Assembly: GCA_963677165.2 (NCBI GenBank)
Contig: CAXXSX010000002.1
Coordinates: forward strand, 4,898,001 to 4,962,000
Source of the DNA: JAFGXT01 sp963677165
Lineage (GTDB): Bacteria > Verrucomicrobiota > Lentisphaeria > Victivallales > SZUA-371
Direction of reading: 5' to 3'
DNA length: 64,000 bases
Position numbers and translations under genes: made by a program
The notes under the pieces: generated by a model
The model's input: the letters and a program-made list of their open reading frames with translations, nothing else
The model's database searches: none
Told to the model about the DNA's origin: nothing
Part shown: positions 8,754 to 17,378 of the stretch, one piece after another
How positions within the stretch are numbered: position 1 is the stretch's first letter
How the letters are laid out: each line of letters opens with the position of its first letter

Positions 8754-9359
8754 CTACCGGTAAAGCAACTTTTCTTTAATATAGTCCGCAACTTTGTCGT
8801 CCAACATGCCGAACGTGGACAAATTATGTTTCAAAGCATGCCGTATTTCTGTCGACGAAATATCAAACACCGGCAAATCAATCTTGCCACGATAAAGCTT
8901 CTCCGCCAACTCCTTCGGCCATTTTTCCTCTAAATTATCAAACGTCACATTCAACGGCGGGCGAGGATAAGATAAAATCTCCCAGTTTTCCACCAGCGTA
9001 CGCGCGCTATACCATGTGTGAAGTTGCTGCAGACTGTCCTCTCCTATAAGCAGGACAAATTCATCAGATGGAGATGCCGCAGTCAGTTCATTCAAAGTCA
9101 CCTCAGTATACGATGGTTCATCGGGACGGTATCCTTCAATATCAGAGACTTCACTTTCCGGTAGAGCTTCGGCGGCCAGTTTCATCATTGCCAGCCGATC
9201 CTCAAATGAAACCAGCTCCCAGTCAGACTTATGCGGAGGACGATACGCCGGAACAAATAATATTTTATCGGCAAGCTTATTACTGATTACAGCGGCTGCC
9301 AGCTTAATGTGTCCGGGATGCGGAGGATTAAATGTTCCACCAAAAACAGCTATTCGCAT
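8754..9359 (-). CDS. nadD: Nicotinate-nucleotide adenylyltransferase
   Basis: Forms deamido-NAD from nicotinate mononucleotide and ATP in NAD biosynthesis. The nucleotidyltransferase signature GGTFNPPHPGH (residues 7-17) is intact, followed by PAYRPPHK, a central DEFVLLIGEDS segment and the C-terminal ISSTEIRHAL motif. The length of 201 residues is normal. GAAAGG precedes the ATG. It is followed by rsfS about 65 bases downstream and is probably co-transcribed with it. The gene is divergent from the CCA-adding enzyme gene, with roughly 90 bases between starts. Confidence 0.95.
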   Translation of the reverse strand: MRIAVFGGTFNPPHPGHIKLAAAVISNKLADKILFVPAYRPPHKSDWELVSFEDRLAMMKLAAEALPESEVSDIEGYRPDEPSYTEVTLNELTAASPSDEFVLLIGEDSLQQLHTWYSARTLVENWEILSYPRPPLNVTFDNLEEKWPKELAEKLYRGKIDLPVFDISSTEIRHALKHNLSTFGMLDDKVADYIKEKLLYR

Positions 9360-9451
9360 CTGTTGCCTTTCATCATTAAAATTTTAATAGCTTCTTTAAT
9401 AATTATATAGGTAGGTTTATAGTAACGCAAGAGCAAAAAAAGGGAAAAAAA

Positions 9452-10783
9452 GTGTTTAATTTGCAAAAAAACAAATTATACGATGGAGCACTGGAAATCA
9501 TCAAGACCCTTCTGGGGAATGGATACGATGCATACTTTGTCGGCGGTGTTGTTCGTGATACCATTCTGGGTAAACCAGTTAAGGATATTGACATCGTCAC
9601 ATCGGCCCTGCCTCAACAAGTAAAAAACTCCTTTTCTCATACTTTTGATGTCGGTATATCTTTTGGCATTGTTGTAGTGGTAATTAATGGAATTAATTAT
9701 GAAGTTGCCACATTCCGGGAAGAACGCGAATATTCAGACGGCCGCCACCCCGGTCAAATTACGTATACGGATAATCCGAAACTTGATGCCGCAAGACGCG
9801 ATTTCACTATAAATGCCATGTTCTATAATCCGCTGTCAGAAGAACTGCTGGATTTCTACGGCGGACGAGATGATCTATCACGAGGAATGATCCGCACTGT
9901 AGGAGATGCCCGGATACGCTTTAAAGAGGACTACCTGCGCTTACTTCGCGCCGTTCGCTTCTGCAGCCGCTTCCGGTTCAAAATGGATACGGAAATAATC
10001 TCAGCCATCCGGGAGTTGAAAGAAAAAATCTCAGGACTCTCCAGTGAACGTATTCGTGAAGAACTCACTTCCATGCTGACCGGCAGAAATCCCGCTGGAG
10101 CCATTGAATTACTGCAAAAACTGGGGCTGCTTAAAATAATCTTACCGGAAATTTCCAGAATGAAAGGAGTTGAACAACCGGAAGAGTATCATCCGGAGGG
10201 AGATGTTTTTGTTCACACTATGTTAATGCTTAAACACATGGCAATCCCCACCTCTGAACTGGCCTGGAGTATCCTGCTTCATGATGTCGGCAAACCGGCA
10301 GCACGAACTATCGGCGAAGATGGAATAGCGCACTTTTATGGTCACGAAGCAATTGGAGCGAATATGGCTGAAACGATTTTAAAACGGCTGAAATTTTCGA
10401 AAAAAATGACAGCATGTATTGTTCATGCAGTACGCGATCATATGCGCTTCGCTCACGTAGACCAAATGCGTCAGTCAACCTGGAAACGGCTAATGGCTGC
10501 AGAACACTTTCCCATGGAGCTGGAACTTCATCGTATCGATTGTATTTCCAGTAACGGATTACTTGGTAATTATGCATTACTGCTTGACCGTTTACCGGAG
10601 TTCGAAGCTGAAAGAAATCTCCCTGCTCCCTTAATCGCAGGAGCGGACCTGATCAGAATCGGGTTAAAGCCCGGACCTCTTTTCGGTAATATCCTGAAAA
10701 CAATCCGTGAAATGCAGTTAAACGGAGAAATTCACACTGCAAAAGAGGCATTATCGACAGCTAAACAGCTGATTAACAAATAA
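9452..10783 (+). CDS. CCA-adding tRNA nucleotidyltransferase family protein with HD domain
   Basis: Class II nucleotidyltransferase of the tRNA CCA-adding / poly(A) polymerase family. The head domain has the GGVVRDTILG loop and the DID metal-binding pair (VKDIDIV). ARRDFTINAMFY, the YGGRDDL segment and RFKEDYLRLLRAVRF follow as the neck. Residues from about 250 carry an HD domain (LHDVGKPA, then GHEAIGANMAETIL), as in E. coli-type Cca proteins with phosphohydrolase activity. The start is GTG with AAAGGG upstream. CCA-adding activity is most likely, but the family also contains A-adding-only and poly(A) enzymes, and sequence reading alone does not separate them. Confidence 0.9.
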   Translation: MFNLQKNKLYDGALEIIKTLLGNGYDAYFVGGVVRDTILGKPVKDIDIVTSALPQQVKNSFSHTFDVGISFGIVVVVINGINYEVATFREEREYSDGRHPGQITYTDNPKLDAARRDFTINAMFYNPLSEELLDFYGGRDDLSRGMIRTVGDARIRFKEDYLRLLRAVRFCSRFRFKMDTEIISAIRELKEKISGLSSERIREELTSMLTGRNPAGAIELLQKLGLLKIILPEISRMKGVEQPEEYHPEGDVFVHTMLMLKHMAIPTSELAWSILLHDVGKPAARTIGEDGIAHFYGHEAIGANMAETILKRLKFSKKMTACIVHAVRDHMRFAHVDQMRQSTWKRLMAAEHFPMELELHRIDCISSNGLLGNYALLLDRLPEFEAERNLPAPLIAGADLIRIGLKPGPLFGNILKTIREMQLNGEIHTAKEALSTAKQLINK

Positions 10784-10815
10784 TTTCTACCATCTTATAT
10801 ACATAAAACGAGCTC

Positions 10816-10837
10816 ATTAAGTATTTTTTTACTTAAT
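10816..10837 (+). terminator. Weak A/T-rich stem-loop after the nucleotidyltransferase gene
   Basis: ATTAAGTA and TACTTAAT form an 8-bp stem around a six-T loop. No good T-run follows, so it may be a weak terminator or an accidental AT-rich inverted repeat. Confidence 0.3.
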
Positions 10838-10945
10838 TAATCAAAAAAAGTAGGCATTCATACTTTCATTTTCCAAAAGAGAATATAAATTTAAACTTAC
10901 AACTGCTTTTCAGTTAATAATTCGAAAAGGAAAGGAACAAAAATT

Positions 10946-12028
10946 ATGAAGGTATATAATTTCAGCGCAGGCCCCGCTATGCTTCCCAAGGAAGTAATGG
11001 AACAGGCACAGGATGAATTCTGTAATTTTCGTGGAACCGGAAGCGGTCTTATGGAACTGTCACATCGCGGACCTCAGTTCACTGAAGTGATTGAAGGAGC
11101 GGAAGCAAACGTGCGCGAGCTGATGGGAGTCAGTGACGACTATGCCGTTTTGTTTCTCCAGGGAGGAGCCAGCACCCAATTCGCTATGGTCCCAATGAAC
11201 CTGATGGACCGCAATGGTTTTGCGGAATACGCCGATACGGGTTCATGGTCAACCAAAGCCATGAAAGAAGGTAAACTGTTTGGCGAAGTCAGGGAAGTTG
11301 CCAGCAGCAAATCATCTAATTACGACCGTATCCCGGTAATCCGTCACTGGAAACCGGAAGCCGGATCATCATATCTGCACATTACCAGTAATAATACGAT
11401 TGCGGGAACTCAGTATCGTTCTTTCCCGCCGCTTGATAACGGCACTCCGCTGATCGCCGATATGTCCAGTGATATCATGTCACGCGAATTTGACATGAAC
11501 GACTTTGGATTGATTTATGCTGGCGCACAGAAGAATCTGGGACCGAGTGGAGTTACCTTGGTCATTATCCGCAAAGATCTGGCTGAACGTTGTCCTGACA
11601 ATGTTCCGACTATGTTCCGTTACAGCACCCATATCAAAGGCGGTTCCATGTTCAATACTCCGCCGACATTCTCCGTGTACATGCTGAAGCTGATCACTGA
11701 TTGGCTCAAAGCAAAAGGCGGTATCTCCATGATGGAAGAAATCAACAATACAAAATCGGAAGCCCTTTATGAAGTGATTGATTCAAGTGATTTCTATCGC
11801 AATCCGATTCAGCCCGGCAGCCGTTCAAGAATGAATGTAGTATTCCGTCTGCCAAGTGAAGAACTCGAAGCAAAATTCGTCAAGGAAGCCAAAGCAGAAG
11901 GTATGACCGGTCTGAAAGGCCATCGTTCTGTTGGTGGAATCCGGGCAAGCATCTACAACGCAATGCCGCTTTCCGGCGTTGAAGCCCTGATCGACTTCAT
12001 GAACGAATTCGAAAAGAACAACGGCTAA
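10946..12028 (+). CDS. serC: Phosphoserine aminotransferase
   Basis: PLP enzyme converting 3-phosphohydroxypyruvate and glutamate to O-phosphoserine; the same enzyme can act in pyridoxal 5'-phosphate synthesis. The N-terminus YNFSAGPAMLPKEV and the phosphate-binding GGASTQFAMVP are typical. The cofactor lysine lies in YAGAQKNLGPSG, and the C-terminus has GLKGHRSVGGIRASIYNAM, which contacts substrate phosphate. Length (360 aa) fits the family. AAAGGA precedes the ATG. It stands alone between an AT-rich leader of about 160 bases and a strong terminator; serA and serB are not in the window. Confidence 0.96.
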   Translation: MKVYNFSAGPAMLPKEVMEQAQDEFCNFRGTGSGLMELSHRGPQFTEVIEGAEANVRELMGVSDDYAVLFLQGGASTQFAMVPMNLMDRNGFAEYADTGSWSTKAMKEGKLFGEVREVASSKSSNYDRIPVIRHWKPEAGSSYLHITSNNTIAGTQYRSFPPLDNGTPLIADMSSDIMSREFDMNDFGLIYAGAQKNLGPSGVTLVIIRKDLAERCPDNVPTMFRYSTHIKGGSMFNTPPTFSVYMLKLITDWLKAKGGISMMEEINNTKSEALYEVIDSSDFYRNPIQPGSRSRMNVVFRLPSEELEAKFVKEAKAEGMTGLKGHRSVGGIRASIYNAMPLSGVEALIDFMNEFEKNNG

Positions 12029-12062
12029 AGTATTGAATTGTTCTAAAAGTTAAGTTATTATT

Positions 12063-12102
12063 AAAGTCGGTGACATTTTTTTGTGATGTCACCGGCTTTT
12101 TT
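12063..12102 (+). terminator. Rho-independent terminator of serC
   Basis: A roughly 14-bp stem (GGTGACAT pairing with ATGTCACC, extended by G-C, G-U and A-T pairs) with a 9-nt T-rich loop, followed by six T. It ends about 35 bases before the next start. Confidence 0.85.
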
Positions 12103-12135
12103 ATTTGTAGTTATACAACAATGAGGGAAGTCTTC

Positions 12136-13023
12136 ATGGACATCGATATGCATATCGCAAGTTGGTGGGAGCCAGCTGAAAATAGTTCAATTATCTGTAG
12201 CCTTTGTCCGCGTCGATGTAAGATTTCACCCGATAAATACGGCTTTTGCGGAGTGCGCCGTAATGACAACGGCAAGTTGATTTCAGAATCATATGGCTAC
12301 CCGGTGGCAATGCAAGTCGATCCGATAGAAAAAAAACCTTTACTGGAATTCATGCCTAGAACCAAGGTTTTCTCAATTGGAACGTTCGGTTGCAATCTTG
12401 ATTGTGTTTTCTGCCAGAATGATCAGCTTTCACGCGGATGCTATCACAACTCCTCTCGTAAGTTTGATTATATCAGCCCCGAAATCATTGTAATGATGAC
12501 CCAAAGGCACAACTGCCAGTCTATCGCCTACACCTATAATGAACCTACCGTTTTCGCTGAATATGCGCTTGATGTGGCAAAGCTGGCGAAAGAACAGGAA
12601 CTGGCCAACGTTCTGGTCACAAATGGCTATATCACCCAGGAAGCCGCACAAGATATCTATCCGCATATAGATGCCGCCAATATTGATATGAAAGGTTTTT
12701 CAGAGGAATTTTATTCGAATATGACTCATGCTTCTTTACAGCCTGTCCTTGAGGCGATCAAGTATTTTCACTCGCTCGGCAAACACCTGGAACTTACCAA
12801 TCTGGTTATTCCGGAGAGTAATGATTCCAGCGAAATGATCAATGCCTATCTGGACTGGGTGGAACAGGAGCTGGATAAAAATGTACCGTTACACTTTTCA
12901 GCCTATCACCCAGCTCATAAATGGAACGTCTCCCCTACCCCGCCGGATACATTGCTGAAAATACGCGAGACCGCCAACAAACGCGGTTTTGAACATGTGT
13001 ATCTGGGCAATATAAGACTATAA
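12136..13023 (+). CDS. amrS: AmrS-type radical SAM enzyme (AmmeMemoRadiSam family)
   Basis: A radical SAM protein of the AmrS group. The N-terminal Cys-rich motif CSLCPRRC (Cys21, 24, 28) with FCGV (Cys38) is followed by DPIEKKPLLEFMP, SIGTFGCNLDCVFCQN (cluster cysteines 86, 90, 93 in CX3CX2C spacing), YTYNEPTVFAEY and HFSAYHP. All are hallmarks of that family and of pyruvate-formate-lyase-activase-like enzymes. AmrS usually accompanies AmrA (AMMECR1) and AmrB (Memo); neither is nearby. The frame is open from 12070, but that stretch covers the serC terminator. The ATG at 12136 follows GAGGGAAG at good spacing and is the likely start. Substrate is not established for this protein. Confidence 0.85.
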   Translation: MDIDMHIASWWEPAENSSIICSLCPRRCKISPDKYGFCGVRRNDNGKLISESYGYPVAMQVDPIEKKPLLEFMPRTKVFSIGTFGCNLDCVFCQNDQLSRGCYHNSSRKFDYISPEIIVMMTQRHNCQSIAYTYNEPTVFAEYALDVAKLAKEQELANVLVTNGYITQEAAQDIYPHIDAANIDMKGFSEEFYSNMTHASLQPVLEAIKYFHSLGKHLELTNLVIPESNDSSEMINAYLDWVEQELDKNVPLHFSAYHPAHKWNVSPTPPDTLLKIRETANKRGFEHVYLGNIRL

Positions 13024-13050
13024 AAAAGCCGGTTCCTGAACAGAACCGGC
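13022..13050 (-). terminator. Terminator of the small lipoprotein gene
   Basis: GCCGGTTC at 13028-13035 pairs with GAACCGGC at 13043-13050. Read on the minus strand, it is followed by six T, so it terminates the gene at 13073-13540 and abuts the amrS stop. Confidence 0.8.
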
Positions 13051-13072
13051 ATAATAAATTTATAGAAAAAAA

Positions 13073-13540
13073 TTACTTGGCGGGCTTTTCCGTTTTCTTG
13101 CCGACAAAGAGCTTTTCCAGGACAGCACCTTTCTCACGGCTTTTGATTTTCACAATGTGTTTGCCTTTGGTGAGTTTAAATACGCCACTGCTATTTTTCT
13201 TTCGACCTTTTGCTTTATACCAAATCGGCTTTTTGTCTTTGCGAACCGGAATATCCCAGGTGATATAAGGAGTATCATCAACTGCAATAAAGAAAGAATC
13301 ACCATTATAATTGATACCGAATACTTTTCCCCAAATAAAATACTCGCCGTCTTCTGGAATATCTACTTCATATTCAGCAACGCCTTTTTTGTCACCAACC
13401 AGACATTTCGTACCGTTAACATCCTGAAGTTTGATCGGCGGAGTAATCTTTTTTGCGGAAGCGGCTTCGATCGTTGTTCCAGCACAGGCAGTGACACCTG
13501 CCATACAGCAGAGCCCCGCAATTGCATGAAAAAATTTCAT
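13073..13540 (-). CDS. Small secreted, probably lipid-anchored protein with jelly-roll-like domain
   Basis: A 155-residue exported protein. The N-terminus MKFFHAIAGLCCMAGVTACAG looks like a lipoprotein signal with the lipobox VTAC. The rest resembles small carbohydrate-binding jelly-roll domains fused to secreted enzymes in PVC bacteria: alternating beta-strand segments such as GVAEYEVDIPEDGEYFIWGK, YNGDSFFIAVDD, WYKAK and KLTKGKHIVKIKSREKGA. The pattern is that of a CBM6/35-like ligand-binding fold, but no specific family can be named. The C-terminus is Lys-rich. It has its own terminator and lies downstream of the S41 protease gene on the same strand, about 90 bases away. Confidence 0.55.
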   Translation of the reverse strand: MKFFHAIAGLCCMAGVTACAGTTIEAASAKKITPPIKLQDVNGTKCLVGDKKGVAEYEVDIPEDGEYFIWGKVFGINYNGDSFFIAVDDTPYITWDIPVRKDKKPIWYKAKGRKKNSSGVFKLTKGKHIVKIKSREKGAVLEKLFVGKKTEKPAK

Positions 13541-13630
13541 AATAAATCTCCCTTTTTCCTGTTACGTAAAATACAAGACGATAAAAATAAGAATAACATA
13601 CTCGATAAATTTTTTCAAACCGCAACTTGC

Positions 13631-14605
13631 CTATTTGCTCAATGCGTTCTGATTAAAATCAAACTTTAAGGCACTAAGACTGACGAGCAAGTCACAAGCG
13701 CGACGAAGCTGCGAATCACCAGTAAGTTTACCAGTCGACTTCAGCTTTTTAAAATCGCTTTTAAACTGGGGAGATGAACAGGCTACCGGAATCATTGGTT
13801 GAACGGGAAAGACCTTGTACGACTTAACCCCGGCAGGAAATTTTGGAATCGAAAGATAATCTCCGTTTTGAAGCTTGACAAACTCACACTCAAACGGCTT
13901 TCCTACTGTGGATTTTCCGATAGTAAGTCCGGTTTTTGACTCCTTAATCTTCCGGGCAAAAAACTCGGCAGAACCGGAAGTATTACCACAAATCAAAACG
14001 GCTACCGGCTTTTTAAGCATCCGCTTCGGAGTAAGATGTTTTAAATAAGGGAGTTTATCAGGATGACACATATTATACAACACATGCAGCGTCTCATTGA
14101 TATTATATCCACGGCACTGGCGTAAATCAACAACTACACCGGAAATATTTTTCATATCGCTAGAAGAAACCTGCTCCAATTCCTTACTAACATTCTCAGT
14201 AGTCTCACGAGAAAAACTGTCAATACGAATATACAGAATTTTATTGTGATCAAGTTTAATCACCGGATAAATCGAAGCTTTAAACTTAAGCATTTCGGTA
14301 TTTCTCGCCTTGATCTTTTCAATATCGGCTGCTTTGATATAATTAATTTCACACTCAAAGCCTTTCAGAAGACTTCTTAAAATCGTATCAATCTGAGGTC
14401 TGCTGCGATTAACAACGAGCTCGGGCGCATTGTTCGTTAACTGGTGTATAACATCTTCAATCGGAGCAAGGAGCTGTCGTGCCGCAGGCGCAGAGCTACT
14501 ATCTACTTCATCCACAGTAATAGTAATATCATCATCAGCAGTAACTGGCGGCATGAGAGCGAACAACCAGGAAACAACCAAAACAATCAGGCCACGATAC
14601 GACAT
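13631..14605 (-). CDS. S41-family (C-terminal processing protease-like) exported peptidase
   Basis: A 324-residue protein with a signal peptide (MSYRGLIVLVVSWLFALMPPVTA). The C-terminal half carries the S41 core: GVVVDLRQCRGYN, PVAVLICGNTSGSAEFFA with the nucleophile Ser at 210 or 212, and TVGKPFECE, where Lys236 takes the place of the catalytic lysine in the family's GKG motif. The N-terminal part is about 120 residues and I see no PDZ domain, unlike CtpA/Prc. It is therefore a reduced member of the family that would act in the periplasm on unknown proteins. It lies downstream of purE, separated by a terminator. Confidence 0.75.
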   Translation of the reverse strand: MSYRGLIVLVVSWLFALMPPVTADDDITITVDEVDSSSAPAARQLLAPIEDVIHQLTNNAPELVVNRSRPQIDTILRSLLKGFECEINYIKAADIEKIKARNTEMLKFKASIYPVIKLDHNKILYIRIDSFSRETTENVSKELEQVSSSDMKNISGVVVDLRQCRGYNINETLHVLYNMCHPDKLPYLKHLTPKRMLKKPVAVLICGNTSGSAEFFARKIKESKTGLTIGKSTVGKPFECEFVKLQNGDYLSIPKFPAGVKSYKVFPVQPMIPVACSSPQFKSDFKKLKSTGKLTGDSQLRRACDLLVSLSALKFDFNQNALSK

Positions 14606-14624
14606 AATAAAATTCTCCGAAAAA

Positions 14625-14659
14625 AGGAATCTCCCGATTCCATTAGAAAACCGGGAGAA
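14625..14659 (-). terminator. Terminator downstream of purE
   Basis: TCTCCCG (14631-14637) and CGGGAGA (14653-14659) form a 7-bp stem. On the minus strand it is followed after a few bases by six T, just after purE ends. Confidence 0.6.
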
Positions 14660-14666
14660 ATAATTT

Positions 14667-15173
14667 TTATTTTTTCAGCTCTTCCTGAAGATCGCGATCT
14701 GCTTCTTCAACCATCGCGGTCTGAGCAGCTCTAAACTCTTTGAGCTTCGCTGCAATTGCTGTATCGGAAAGCGCAATGATCGAAGCAGCAAACAATGCAG
14801 CATTCTTGGCGCCTGCTTTACCAACAGTTACCGAAGCAACCGGAATTCCCGGCGGCATCTGGACCGTAGCCAGCAAGGCATCCATTCCGTTAAACGGTTC
14901 ACAAGCCATTGGCAATCCGATAACCGGTAATGTAGTGTGGGCAGCAACAACCCCACCGAGATGAGCAGCCATTCCCGCTGCGCAAATGATAACTTTTATT
15001 CCATTGGCTTCAGCATTAGACGCAAACTCTGCGGCTGTAGCCGGAGTGCGGTGTGCAGACATAACCCTGGCGGTAAACGATATACCAAATTCATCGAACA
15101 GCTTAAATGCTCCCTGCAGGTTGGGCAAGTCGCTTTTACTACCCATTAAAATCGCAACTTGTGCTTCTGACAT
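14667..15173 (-). CDS. purE: N5-carboxyaminoimidazole ribonucleotide mutase
   Basis: PurE converts N5-CAIR to 4-carboxyaminoimidazole ribonucleotide in purine synthesis. The start VAILMGSKSDLPNLQ, the active-site loop VMSAHRTP with the conserved His, AGMAAHLGGVVAAHTTLPVIGLP and the later MPPGIPVASVTVG segment are all typical. The HRTP version and 168-residue length fit the class I N5-CAIR mutase, not the AIR carboxylase found in animals. AGAGGAA precedes the ATG. purK is not adjacent. Confidence 0.96.
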   Translation of the reverse strand: MSEAQVAILMGSKSDLPNLQGAFKLFDEFGISFTARVMSAHRTPATAAEFASNAEANGIKVIICAAGMAAHLGGVVAAHTTLPVIGLPMACEPFNGMDALLATVQMPPGIPVASVTVGKAGAKNAALFAASIIALSDTAIAAKLKEFRAAQTAMVEEADRDLQEELKK

Positions 15174-15261
15174 ATTTAAAGTTCCTCTTTTAAATTAAAA
15201 AATATTCCGGCTATAACAAAAGCCGAAAAGCTTCCGCCCTTCGCTATCGTCGTGAAAACTA

Positions 15262-15308
15262 GAAAAAAAAGCCGGTATGCTTTTTATCGCATCACGGCTT
15301 TTTTTTAA
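15262..15308 (-). terminator. Terminator downstream of rpoZ
   Basis: AAAAAAAAGCCGGTATGC pairs imperfectly with GCATCACGGCTTTTTTTT around an 8-nt loop. It ends just past the rpoZ stop, with T-runs on either strand. Confidence 0.7.
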
Positions 15309-15327
15309 TCAAAACATTCAAACAAAA

Positions 15328-15591
15328 TCAGGACTGCGCTTCGCCGCCTCTTTCCTGTTCAAACTCGGCACTGGCTTCTTCAACCATCTGAGCAACTTCC
15401 TCTGGAGTTGCGTCAATGAGTTTGCCTTCAGCAATCTCCAACAATGCCACATCCAAATGATTTTCACTGTCGCATTTGACCATAGGGCGTGCCCCCTGTG
15501 CCAACTGTCTGGCGCGTTTCGCCGCAACAACCGACAGCATCTTCGGATCTGTTATGATTTTTTTAGCTTTGTCTAAATATGCGTTGTTCAC
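15328..15591 (-). CDS. rpoZ: DNA-directed RNA polymerase subunit omega
   Basis: The omega subunit assists assembly of the beta-prime subunit. This 87-residue protein has the omega signature KMLSVVAAKRARQLAQGARP, where the Ala-Arg-Arg-type helix contacts beta-prime, and an acidic C-terminal helix. It starts with GTG, preceded by a strong AAAGGAG. It lies 50 bases downstream of the acyl-CoA dehydrogenase gene on the same strand and has its own terminator. In many bacteria rpoZ sits with gmk; that is not the case here. Confidence 0.85.
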   Translation of the reverse strand: MNNAYLDKAKKIITDPKMLSVVAAKRARQLAQGARPMVKCDSENHLDVALLEIAEGKLIDATPEEVAQMVEEASAEFEQERGGEAQS

Positions 15592-15640
15592 TATTTTAGC
15601 TCCTTTTTCGCTTAACCTTGTCCAGCGAAAACCAGTATCT

Positions 15641-17365
15641 CTAATAATCGATGATATCGCGGTGATTATCGATCACAGAAGTATCGCCGCTGGTAATCGC
15701 TTCATATTTTGCTTTCGCATCAATATAAGCGTCATTTATGTATCTTTCAACCAAAGGTTCGCGTTCATCGTTATTAAATGCGTCTCTGAGCATCAAAGAA
15801 CCAACATAAATGTAAGTTTCGCATTCAACCAGTCTGCGAGCCATCTGGTCTTGATAAGTACTGTCTTTACGTTCTGAAACAAACTTAACAGCTTTTCGCT
15901 GCAGTTCAAGCATCTCTTCGATCTTACCTTTCAGACGAAGCAGTTTACCTTCAAAAGGCAATCCCAGAAGCGGTTCAAGTTCACCTTCGATCGTACGCAG
16001 GATAACCCCACCGATCGCGGCAACAACCTGAAGCTGGGTGGTACCTTCGTAAATATTGGTAATGCGGGCGTCACGATAATAACGCTCAGCATTAAAATCA
16101 CGCATAAATCCTGTTCCGCCATGAATCTGAATACAATCATAGGAAACTTCGTTGGCTACTTCCGTAGCCAGAGCTTTACACATCGGGGTAAGCAGAGCCG
16201 CCAGTTTTGTGTAATATTTAGCTTTCATCCTGATTTCATCAGTCAGCTCTTCCTTAAGAAGATTATCCATGCGATGAACATAGTTGTTTCGCAGATCAAC
16301 CACACGAGTCGTCGCGTACATCAGTGTTCTGGTGGCCTGAAGCTTAACCTTCATTTTGGTCAGCATATCGAAGATCGCCGGAAACTGGTCAATTGATTTT
16401 TTGAACTGTTCGCGTTCTTCGGCATACTTGCGGGCTTCACGGAAAGCGGCTTCGGCAATACCAAGAGCCTGTCCGCTAATCGCAACACGCGCACCGTTCA
16501 TCAGGGACATAACATATTTTGTCAGTCCGCGTCGACGCTGTCCGCAAAGTTGTGCGGGCACATTATTGTATTGAAGTTCGCAGGTCGCTACTCCGTGGAT
16601 CCCAAGTTTATCCTCAATACGGCGGACAACCAGTTCCGGGCATGCTTCTGCGATGAACATTGACAGCCCACGACCATCAGTAGTACCATCCTCTGAGCGA
16701 GCCAGCACCAAATGCACTTTAGCGCAACCATTGGTGATAAAACGCTTCATTCCGTTCAGGTACCACTGACCAGTCTTTTCATCCTGCCATGCTCTCAGGC
16801 GGACAGACTGCAAGTCAGAACCTGAATCAGGTTCGGTCAGGTCCATGGATCCGTCAGCTTCACCACTTGAAAATTGCGGCAGATATTCTTGACGCTGCTC
16901 TTCAGTACCGAAATCGCAAATTGTTTCCGCGATATCCTGGAGACCGAAGAGGTTCTGAAGACTGGCATCGGCACGCGATACCATTTCAGTCATCATAGTA
17001 TAAATCGTATTCGGAAAGTTAAGACCACCGTACTGATGCGGCAGCATTACCCCCATAACCCCTGCATTCTTGAGGTCCTGAAGGTTCTTCTGAGTCAGCG
17101 GGTGATAGGTAACTTCACCATCAGCAAAATGCGGACCTTCCCGGTCAACCGTACGGGAACGTTCGGCAATATTTTCGCCGCAGATATCCCCAACAACGTC
17201 CAGCACACGGCGGTAGTTGTCTTTAGCGTCAGCAAAGTCAACCGGAGCGTGGTCGAATTCTTCTGCGAATTTATAATCATGCTCTTTCAGTTTCACGACT
17301 TCTTCGAGATCGAGCGAGTCGAAGATAAACTGAAGGTCTTTATTATCTGTAAAAAAGTTTGACAT
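15641..17365 (-). CDS. Acyl-CoA dehydrogenase with C-terminal extension
   Basis: FAD-dependent acyl-CoA dehydrogenase of 574 residues, longer than the roughly 380-residue short-chain enzymes. The family pattern is clear: the helical N-terminal domain, MDLTEPDSGSDLQSV for FAD and substrate binding, DKLGIHGVATCELQY, the GARVAISGQALGIAEAAF helix, and the C-terminal QIHGGTGFMRDF. Glu440 in NIYEGTTQLQ is the expected catalytic base. About 125 residues follow, as in dehydrogenases with an acyl-CoA dehydrogenase C-terminal-like domain. GAGGAGG precedes the ATG. It is the third gene of etfB-etfA-acd with 13-base spacing, so its electrons most likely go through the adjacent Etf. Chain length and direction of the reaction are not determined. 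Confidence 0.9.
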   Translation of the reverse strand: MSNFFTDNKDLQFIFDSLDLEEVVKLKEHDYKFAEEFDHAPVDFADAKDNYRRVLDVVGDICGENIAERSRTVDREGPHFADGEVTYHPLTQKNLQDLKNAGVMGVMLPHQYGGLNFPNTIYTMMTEMVSRADASLQNLFGLQDIAETICDFGTEEQRQEYLPQFSSGEADGSMDLTEPDSGSDLQSVRLRAWQDEKTGQWYLNGMKRFITNGCAKVHLVLARSEDGTTDGRGLSMFIAEACPELVVRRIEDKLGIHGVATCELQYNNVPAQLCGQRRRGLTKYVMSLMNGARVAISGQALGIAEAAFREARKYAEEREQFKKSIDQFPAIFDMLTKMKVKLQATRTLMYATTRVVDLRNNYVHRMDNLLKEELTDEIRMKAKYYTKLAALLTPMCKALATEVANEVSYDCIQIHGGTGFMRDFNAERYYRDARITNIYEGTTQLQVVAAIGGVILRTIEGELEPLLGLPFEGKLLRLKGKIEEMLELQRKAVKFVSERKDSTYQDQMARRLVECETYIYVGSLMLRDAFNNDEREPLVERYINDAYIDAKAKYEAITSGDTSVIDNHRDIIDY

Positions 17366-17378
17366 TGGAACTACCTCC

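Noticed and set aside
12070..12135. Upstream extension of the AmrS reading frame
   Set aside because: It covers the serC terminator hairpin and has no ribosome site; the ATG at 12136 has a good one.
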